Assembly: GCF_021513195.1 (NCBI RefSeq)
Contig: NZ_CP090974.1
Span: 3,050,001 to 3,114,000, forward strand
Direction: 5' to 3'
Origin: Shewanella sp. OMA3-2
Lineage (GTDB): Bacteria > Pseudomonadota > Gammaproteobacteria > Enterobacterales > Shewanellaceae
Length of the DNA: 64,000 bases
The number at the start of each line of letters is the position of its first letter. The first letter of the stretch is position 1. The position numbers were made by a program, and so were the translations under genes. Of the stretch, positions 57,720-64,000 are shown one piece after another. The notes below the pieces were generated by a model. That model worked only from the letters and a program-made list of their open reading frames with translations, did not search any database and was not told where the DNA came from.

Positions 57720-60700
57720 TGCCGTTCCATCACATCAGTTCAAAAACACACTACAGCTACATAGTGAGCGTCGCGATATTGTTTATCACCGGAGTGGTTC
57801 TGGCGGGGTGTAGCAACACATCTGAACAACAACCGAGTAATATTAACCGCCCGACCCTGACTGATCTTACTCAAAAACGCACCGCCGCTCCAGTAGACGC
57901 AGTCACGATGAGCAAAGCGCAGCGCAGCAGAAAACTGGCGCAAATATATCAACAGTTATTATCAATAGAACCTGATCCTGAAATTAGAACCCATGTTGAA
58001 TATCGCCTAGTACAAATTAATACCGAATCATTTGAAACACTGTCCTATGGCGGTGAAGATGACGATTTCATTGAACCCAATCAAAGTATACAAGCTGAAG
58101 ATGCTGCGGTATTAGCCCAATTAAAACAAGACAATGTTGCACTGCAAAAACTGATCAGCGATTACCAAGATTTACTGCAGCGCTACCCTAATCGGCCTGA
58201 AAATGAGCATCTACAATACCAGCTTGCCAAAGCACTCGACTTACAGGGCCAACAGCAGCCTAGCTTGGTTGAAATGGAGTCATTGCTACGCAATTACCCA
58301 CACACCCAATACCTTGCTGAGTTAAACTTTAGACGCGGTGAAATTTACTATAACCAGCAAAATTACCCTGCTGCTATCCAAGCTTATTATCAAGTATTGC
58401 AAGCCGACAATAACCAAAAATACAAAATAAACAGCCTGTACATGTCTGGATGGTCGCAATTCAAGCTCAATAGACTGCCTGAAGCAGATAAGGCTTTTCT
58501 AAAGGTGTTTGAAGCGATTATTGACGCAGATGACAAGCAAAATACACTGACTCAAGAGAACTTCTCTTTTGATAAACTTGGCCAACGGGCACAAAATTTA
58601 GCCATAGATACCCAAAGGGTACTGAGTATTTCATTAAGTCAGCAAGGGCAGTCTGAATCACTGGTTCAATTGATTAAAAGTAATGCATCTTTGCCTAACC
58701 TAGCCCTCTATCAACATGTGTTATTTGATAACTTAGCCCAGTTTTTACTCAAAAAAGAACTCATCCATGATGCTGAGCTGACCTACAAAGCCTATATTGA
58801 CTTAGCTAAAGACAACATGTGGTCAACTCGCTTCTCTTTATCTTTACTGGACTTATATCAAAGCCAAGGCAAGTTTGCCTCAATGCATGAGCTCAAAGAA
58901 CAATTTGTTAATCAATATGGCTTAAACAGTGCTTTTTGGGCTGTGGCGACACCAGCGCAGCAAACAGAATTACTGCCTAACTTATTATCATTTAGTGATG
59001 AGCACAGTCGGCGCACTTATGCTTATGCGCAATCATTACAAGGCAATGCGCGCGTGAGTGCATTTTCACAAGCCGCTAACGCGTTAAAGGTGTATTTAAA
59101 TCATGCATTATTGCCGCAAGCATTGTCATTACTGAGCAAAGATATTGTTACCGATCAATACCTTTTTGCCGACGCCAATTTTGAAGCTAAACAATATCTG
59201 CAAGCATTAACCAGTTATCAACAAATTGCCTATCCAACTGATGCGTTAACTCATAGCCTAGCTAATCCAACAAATACTGCAAAAGTGACACAAACTGCCG
59301 AACGAACACAAATTCAATTACAATCCGCTTATGCGACCACCATTACCATTCGTGAAATGATCAAGGGTTATCCGCAGGAAACCCAGGCAGATAACTCTCA
59401 ATATCAAACATTAATAATAAAGCGTAATCAATTAGATAAAGACTTTATCAGCCATTACCCGCAGGATAAACGCGCCCTGCAAATTGCCACTAATGCAGCA
59501 GAGTATTCATTTGAGGCTCAAGATTATGCTGCCTTAACACAATTCACCAATTTTGTATTACTGAGCCACAGGGTGATTGACCAAAACGCCCAACAACAAG
59601 CAGTTTATGTAAACGTTAACAGCGCGAACTCATTATCGCCAAGTGCTTTAAAACAAGTGCAATTTGTCAGCCAGCTCTATGCTAATAGCTTATATCAACA
59701 AGGATTATATGCCCCAGCCGAGCGAGGTTACACACTGGCATTAGCCTACGCTGACAAAAAATCTAACGCATGGCTAGAAATGCGAAACCTGTTAGCCTCT
59801 AGTATTTATTTTCAAGCACAAGCACTAAAACTAACTCAAGCAGATTTAGCCGTTACCCAGCTGCTGCGAGTGGGCCAAGTTGTGCCTGAATCCACTTATG
59901 CTGTGAATGCTGAATTTGATGCGGCCAATTTATTGCTTGAACAACAGCGCTGGCAAGAAGCCGTGATGGTATTAAAACCCTTTAAACTACGCTATCCAAA
60001 TCATCAATTTAGCGCAGCCATACCAGCTAAATTGGCTCAGTCCTTTGAGGCGTTAGGTCAATGGGAATTAGCGGCTGAACAACTGCTGATTATTGTTGAT
60101 AGTCAAGATTCGATATCGCTAAAGCGTGAAGCACTGTACACCGCGGCTGAATATTACCTCAAAGCGGGCAATGCAACCAAAGCGCTGACCACCTTTAAAC
60201 ATTACGCAAATACTTATCCGCAACCCTTTGATATCGCGCAGGAAGCTCGCTTTAAAGTGAGTGAGTTTTATCAGGCTAGCGGCGAGCAAACTAAACAGTT
60301 TTATTGGTTTAAGCAAATATTAAGTTTTCACCAAAAACAAGCGCAATCATTGCCACAACACATTCAAACGCGTCAAATTGAGCTAGCGTCTTTATCTGCT
60401 TTTGGCTTAGGTGAAGCGGAGCAACAATCCTTTATAAGCATTAAGCTTAATGTGCCACTACAGAAAAGCTTAAAACGTAAACAAGACGCGATGAAAAAAG
60501 CCATTGGTTATTATCAACAGGTATTAGATTTCCAATTAGCTAAGTATGTTCCCCATACCACCTTCAACTTAGCTGAAATGTACCGTCAATTGGCCCAAGA
60601 TATGATGCAGTCTCAACGCCCTACTGATTTAGATGAACTGGCATTAGAAGAGTACGACATTTTACTGGAAGAGTTAGCCTATCCTTTTGAAGAAAAAGCC

Positions 60701-60850
60701 ATTGAAATTCATGTCAGTAATACTGAGCGTGCTTGGCAAAATATTTATGACCAATGGGTCGGCCAAAGCTTCAATAAGCTTGCAGAAATTGCCCCCGCGC
60801 TTTATCAAAAACCTGAATTAACCCACGAGGTGATCGATGCAATTCATTAA
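57719..60850 (+). CDS. Large TPR lipoprotein
   Basis: Lipobox VLAGC at about residue 31, then some 1,010 residues of helical TPR-type repeats, including QLAKALDLQGQQQPSLVEME and LNFRRGEIYYNQQNYPAAIQ. It resembles BamD/YbgF/CpoB-style repeats in general pattern only. Probably periplasmic, anchored in the outer membrane. Start on the last base of the previous stop (TAATG); end overlaps the next start by 14 bases. Translation of this block looks tightly coupled. Confidence 0.72.
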   Translation: MPFHHISSKTHYSYIVSVAILFITGVVLAGCSNTSEQQPSNINRPTLTDLTQKRTAAPVDAVTMSKAQRSRKLAQIYQQLLSIEPDPEIRTHVEYRLVQINTESFETLSYGGEDDDFIEPNQSIQAEDAAVLAQLKQDNVALQKLISDYQDLLQRYPNRPENEHLQYQLAKALDLQGQQQPSLVEMESLLRNYPHTQYLAELNFRRGEIYYNQQNYPAAIQAYYQVLQADNNQKYKINSLYMSGWSQFKLNRLPEADKAFLKVFEAIIDADDKQNTLTQENFSFDKLGQRAQNLAIDTQRVLSISLSQQGQSESLVQLIKSNASLPNLALYQHVLFDNLAQFLLKKELIHDAELTYKAYIDLAKDNMWSTRFSLSLLDLYQSQGKFASMHELKEQFVNQYGLNSAFWAVATPAQQTELLPNLLSFSDEHSRRTYAYAQSLQGNARVSAFSQAANALKVYLNHALLPQALSLLSKDIVTDQYLFADANFEAKQYLQALTSYQQIAYPTDALTHSLANPTNTAKVTQTAERTQIQLQSAYATTITIREMIKGYPQETQADNSQYQTLIIKRNQLDKDFISHYPQDKRALQIATNAAEYSFEAQDYAALTQFTNFVLLSHRVIDQNAQQQAVYVNVNSANSLSPSALKQVQFVSQLYANSLYQQGLYAPAERGYTLALAYADKKSNAWLEMRNLLASSIYFQAQALKLTQADLAVTQLLRVGQVVPESTYAVNAEFDAANLLLEQQRWQEAVMVLKPFKLRYPNHQFSAAIPAKLAQSFEALGQWELAAEQLLIIVDSQDSISLKREALYTAAEYYLKAGNATKALTTFKHYANTYPQPFDIAQEARFKVSEFYQASGEQTKQFYWFKQILSFHQKQAQSLPQHIQTRQIELASLSAFGLGEAEQQSFISIKLNVPLQKSLKRKQDAMKKAIGYYQQVLDFQLAKYVPHTTFNLAEMYRQLAQDMMQSQRPTDLDELALEEYDILLEELAYPFEEKAIEIHVSNTERAWQNIYDQWVGQSFNKLAEIAPALYQKPELTHEVIDAIH

Positions 60851-61685
60851 TCAAGCAAGATCACTGACATCAAACATCAATAAGTTATTAACGGCTTTAC
60901 TGGTTATAATAATGGTGATGTTACTGCAAAGCTGTGCGTCAGCGCCCGACTCAGCCAACAGTAACACTGACAAGGGTTCATTAGGCAGCTTAGGTAAAGA
61001 CATTGTCGGCATGGTGGACACAAAGCCATCAAGGGAAAATAATAGCAACAGTCATATCATTTCCAATAGCACACAAAACCGCTACCTTGAGCAAGTCGAC
61101 ATTAAGTTAGCCAATGTACCTAAAAGTGTCATCAGTCAATATCAACAGGCGATTGAGTTAATGCGCCGCCAACAGTGGCAAGCCGCTGATAAAATGTTGG
61201 ATAAGGTCATTACTGCGCAGCCGCAATTATCGGGCGCTTATGTTAATAAAGCGCTCAGTGCATTACAGCAAGACAATATAGCAGCTGCAAATTCACTATT
61301 AGATAAAGCGATACTGGTTAATGCAGACAACCCTTACGCCCATCAAATTAAGGCCAGTTTACTGCGCACCCAAGGCCAGTATGAACAAGCTGAACAACAT
61401 TACCGCAGCGCATTGGCTATTTGGCCTCAGTACCCTGAAGCACAAGTCAATTTAGCCATTTTACTTGAGTTATATCGCGGCCAGTATTTAGAAGCGAGAC
61501 AATACTACTTAGCTTATTTGGCCAACCAATCTGATAACCAGCAAGTGAAACGTTGGTTAGCCGGTGTTGAGATTAAAATGCAGCGCGCAGGCCTAATCAT
61601 TCCTGCAGATATCTCAACATTGGAACCAAAATATATGCCAAAAGAGAGCGAACAATATGTTCCACAGCCGAAGGAAGCACAATAA
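60837..61685 (+). CDS. TPR lipoprotein
   Basis: Lipobox LLQSC at about residue 32, a low-complexity Ser/Asn linker, then TPR units at about residues 90-230 (AIELMRRQQWQAADKMLDKV, YVNKALSALQQDNIAAANSL, EQAEQHYRSALAIWPQYPEA). 282 residues. Overlaps both neighbours. Likely a bridging lipoprotein of the ExbB/ExbD machine downstream. Confidence 0.75.
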   Translation: MQFINQARSLTSNINKLLTALLVIIMVMLLQSCASAPDSANSNTDKGSLGSLGKDIVGMVDTKPSRENNSNSHIISNSTQNRYLEQVDIKLANVPKSVISQYQQAIELMRRQQWQAADKMLDKVITAQPQLSGAYVNKALSALQQDNIAAANSLLDKAILVNADNPYAHQIKASLLRTQGQYEQAEQHYRSALAIWPQYPEAQVNLAILLELYRGQYLEARQYYLAYLANQSDNQQVKRWLAGVEIKMQRAGLIIPADISTLEPKYMPKESEQYVPQPKEAQ

Positions 61686-62050
61686 TGAACAATGCATTTT
61701 TATTACAACTTTACTTGGTGGCAATGCTTTTTTCTGTAAGTGCAATGGCAGCTGGCAAAATCGATGCAAATGCTCAAACTACGGTGACAAAATCAACGCA
61801 AGCTGAACCAACACAGAAAATAAGTGCAGCCAAAACGAACCAGCCAGTGTTAATTGAAAGTAAGGTCACCGGATCGCAAGAGCAACCCAAGGTGCTTTAC
61901 ATCATGCCGTGGCAAGGGATCACTAATCCGATTAGTGTTGATAATAACGACATGAAGCTTGCCCTGCCCCAATTTAAACCGATCCACCCTAAAGTGTTTC
62001 AGCAGCAAGTAAGAGACTTTACCGCGCCAATCGAAACCAATACAAAATAG
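61685..62050 (+). CDS. Small exported protein, function unknown
   Basis: Signal peptide (LYLVAMLFSVSAMAA) followed by about 100 polar residues with few hydrophobics. The segment VLYIMPWQGITNPISVDNND is the most structured-looking part. Start overlaps the previous stop. I do not recognise a family; the position before exbB suggests a periplasmic accessory. Confidence 0.6.
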   Translation: MNNAFLLQLYLVAMLFSVSAMAAGKIDANAQTTVTKSTQAEPTQKISAAKTNQPVLIESKVTGSQEQPKVLYIMPWQGITNPISVDNNDMKLALPQFKPIHPKVFQQQVRDFTAPIETNTK

Positions 62051-62230
62051 GGTCAAGTTACAGATGATTAATAATTAAGATTTTGAATAAAAAAACCAAA
62101 CGCCACAGCCCGACTAACAAGCATAAACCAGCCAAAGTAAGTCATGTTTAGTTGGTCACAATAAATAATAAAAACGAACAAATGCCATCAAAAATGCACA
62201 CGTTCACTTTACAATAAGAAGGAATATTAC

Positions 62231-62884
62231 ATGAGTTTTACGGACCATATCATCGCATTTTTACAAAATGGCGGCCCGTTTATTTACCCGATCGCCTTAG
62301 TATTAGTTGTCGGTTTAGCTATAACTATCGAACGTTGGTTATATTTGAGCTCTGCCCATCGTACTAATCAAAAAGCGTTCTCTTTAATTAAAAATGCCTT
62401 AAAAACCGGTGATACCGCCACTATTAGCCAACATGCGCAAAATCATCAAGCCCCCGTGTTTGACGTATTACAGTCTGGCATCGCCCGTATTTCCAGTGCC
62501 AGTCGTCGTGAAGATGTTGAATACGCCATGGAAGAAACTGTGATGGAATATATGTTGCGTCTTGAAAAACGCACGCCATTTATCGCCACCTTAGCGAACA
62601 TTGCTACCCTGCTTGGTCTACTTGGTACCATTATGGGTTTGATTGCCGCATTCTCCGCTGTAGCCAGTGCGGACCTGGCGGAAAAAGCCAACTTACTTTC
62701 ACAAAGTATCTCGGTTGCAATGAACACCACCGCATTTGGTTTAATAACGGCTATTCCATTAATTCTATTCCACTCTAGTCTGCAAACTAAAACAGCAACT
62801 ATCGTCGATTCTATCGAAATGGCAGGGATCAAGTTATTGAACTCACTGTCATTTAATAAGCAAACGGATAACAACCGAGACTAA
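62231..62884 (+). CDS. MotA/TolQ/ExbB proton channel protein
   Basis: Inner-membrane component of a proton-motive-force motor. Three membrane segments are visible: YPIALVLVVGLAITIERWL, a hairpin around TPFIATLANIATLLGLLGTIMGLI, and MNTTAFGLITAIPLILFHSS. The family Thr/Gly/Ser-rich TLLGLLGTI motif is present. 217 residues. AAGGAAT precedes the ATG. It is adjacent to two ExbD-type genes, so a dedicated stator unit. Confidence 0.88.
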   Translation: MSFTDHIIAFLQNGGPFIYPIALVLVVGLAITIERWLYLSSAHRTNQKAFSLIKNALKTGDTATISQHAQNHQAPVFDVLQSGIARISSASRREDVEYAMEETVMEYMLRLEKRTPFIATLANIATLLGLLGTIMGLIAAFSAVASADLAEKANLLSQSISVAMNTTAFGLITAIPLILFHSSLQTKTATIVDSIEMAGIKLLNSLSFNKQTDNNRD

Positions 62885-63441
62885 TGAGTATGAGACGCCG
62901 TCGTCGCCGCAATGCCCAAGATGCAGAGCTAGATATCACATCATTTATGAACTTAATGATTGTGTTAGTGCCTGTGCTACTGCTGAGTTTGGTGTTCTCT
63001 CAAGTGCGTATTTTGAATTTGCAGCTACCGGTATTATCCGAAGCTGAGCAAGCACTAGATAACCAAGAACCCAAAATATTAGAACTGATAATAACCCCCA
63101 AACGCTTTGAACTTAACTACCCTGCCGGCATGCTGCTTAAACGCTTCGACATTGCCGAACACGGATATGACTTTGCAGCGTTGTCGGTTTATTTACAGGA
63201 CTTAAAACTGACCTTTCAACAACAAAACATTGATAAAAATGACATTGTGTTATTGCTAGACCCTGCGGTGGATTATCAAACCATAGTATCGGCAATGGAT
63301 ACTGTGCGTTCATATAAAGCCGTTGTTGTAGCCAATTTAGTTGATGCAGAGTTATTCCCTATTATCTCATTAGGTGATGCCCCTGAAGCTCCTGACTCTG
63401 CCGAGCCTGTGACTGCTCAACCTCAAGGAGAGCAGCCATGA
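62884..63441 (+). CDS. ExbD/TolR family protein (first copy)
   Basis: Short basic cytoplasmic start (MSMRRRRRRN), one membrane helix with the proton-carrying Asp in ELDITSFMNLMIVLVPVLLL, then a periplasmic domain. 185 residues. Starts on the last base of the ExbB stop. Two different ExbD proteins follow one ExbB, a pattern seen in dedicated motors distinct from the housekeeping Tol and Ton systems. Confidence 0.88.
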   Translation: MSMRRRRRRNAQDAELDITSFMNLMIVLVPVLLLSLVFSQVRILNLQLPVLSEAEQALDNQEPKILELIITPKRFELNYPAGMLLKRFDIAEHGYDFAALSVYLQDLKLTFQQQNIDKNDIVLLLDPAVDYQTIVSAMDTVRSYKAVVVANLVDAELFPIISLGDAPEAPDSAEPVTAQPQGEQP

Positions 63442-63971
63442 TGAAACAATCACCAAGAACGAAACGTATTGCCAAGCATCATAAACGCTTTAATTCTGGC
63501 GGTAAGCTAAACCTTGTTGCGCTAATGGATATTTTCACCATTTTGGTTTTTTTCTTAATTGTGAATCAATCTGAAGTACGTGTACTGCAAAGCGTAGATA
63601 AAATTAAGTTACCTGTGTCTATCGCTGAGGAATTGCCTGTAGAAAACCTGGTGATTACCGTGCTTGAAGATACAGTGCTAGTGCAGGAGCAGGCTATTTG
63701 GCAAAAAGCTACAGATGGCATTGGCTTAACTGAACAAGAAAATCCGTTGTTTATCGAAGCACTGACCAAAGAGCTTAATTATCAAGCCAGCAAACGGCTA
63801 GAGTTAACCGAAACAGAGCAAGAAAAAGGTCGTGCGGTCACCATTATTGGCGATGCCTCCACCCCTTATGTGGTGCTGAAGCAAATTATGTCAGCCTGTG
63901 CAGATACCGGTTACCGTAATATGTCTTTGGCCGTTGAGCAGCAAGCCCAACAAGCAAATGGTGAGGGCTAA
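63438..63971 (+). CDS. ExbD/TolR family protein (second copy)
   Basis: Like its neighbour: basic start, membrane helix with Asp in LNLVALMDIFTILVFFLIV, then a periplasmic domain with a Cys near the end (IMSACADTGYRN), which fits the ExbD fold. 177 residues. Overlaps the first copy by four bases; an ATG one codon later is also possible. Confidence 0.88.
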   Translation: MMKQSPRTKRIAKHHKRFNSGGKLNLVALMDIFTILVFFLIVNQSEVRVLQSVDKIKLPVSIAEELPVENLVITVLEDTVLVQEQAIWQKATDGIGLTEQENPLFIEALTKELNYQASKRLELTETEQEKGRAVTIIGDASTPYVVLKQIMSACADTGYRNMSLAVEQQAQQANGEG

Positions 63972-63972
63972 T

Positions 63973-64000
63973 ATGACAGCAAACTCATCAAGTGCAAGCC
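63973..64000 (+). CDS. Start of a further gene of the motor operon (partial)
   Basis: ATG at 63973, one base after the exbD stop, opens a frame MTANSSSAS that runs off the window. By position it is likely a TonB-like or AgmX/PglI C-terminal-domain protein, but only nine residues are visible and this is inference. Confidence 0.45.

Noticed and set aside
1..64000. CRISPR arrays, prophage, insertion sequences or integrons
   Set aside because: No regularly spaced repeats, transposase, integrase or phage structural genes were seen.

Overview
The window looks like a chromosome segment from a moderately AT-rich marine gammaproteobacterium, most likely Shewanella. The reasons are gene order and protein families: bamA-rseP-ispC-cdsA-uppS-frr-pyrH-tsf-rpsB facing map-glnD-dapD; yqcA-truC-yqcC followed by DUF3549 and DUF3301 genes; yciO-rnm divergent from a complete trp operon with a WWW leader peptide; and bioB-F-C-D divergent from bioA. 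I see no phage, insertion sequence, integron or CRISPR array.

Layout. Positions 1-9.3 kb (minus strand) hold the envelope, isoprenoid and translation block, from the interrupted bamA back to rpsB. Positions 9.6-13.9 kb (plus) carry map, glnD and dapD. Positions 14-20.1 kb carry purU, a ptsG-type PTS permease, yqcA-truC-yqcC, two conserved proteins of unknown function and tRNA-Leu(UAA). A gene-poor stretch of about 1.4 kb (20.1-21.4 kb) ends in an unlisted 36-codon gene with its own terminator. Positions 21.7-25.7 kb (minus) carry rluB, scpB, scpA, yciO and rnm. Positions 25.9-33.2 kb are trpL, the attenuator and trpEGD(CF)BA. Then come yciB, yciI and xthA, a PAS-GGDEF protein, the biotin genes, and apbE overlapping the end of bioA.

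The accessory part is 42.9-64 kb. It combines three elements. (i) A minus-strand operon encodes a Tat-exported DUF1501-like protein, a di-haem LamG lipoprotein and a mono-haem DUF1588-like protein. (ii) A divergent plus-strand run encodes a di-haem lipoprotein resembling the hydrazine-synthase-alpha middle-domain family, two small outer-membrane barrels (one with an SH3 domain), a TlpA thioredoxin, a DUF4266 lipoprotein ending in GGGGCGCN, and a DUF3570 barrel. (iii) Tightly packed TPR proteins and lipoproteins lead into an ExbB-ExbD-ExbD motor. Taken together this reads as an envelope-spanning redox and energy-coupled system of unknown function. It is the best candidate here for something undescribed.

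A second strong observation concerns sequence quality. Six genes (cdsA, pyrH, yqcA, scpB, rnm and the haem lipoprotein gene) are each broken by exactly one base at a short G/C run. Restoring that base gives a full-length family protein every time, and several of these genes are essential. The simplest reading is systematic homopolymer miscalling, not biological decay. These genes are flagged as frameshifted as read, with the full repaired span given.
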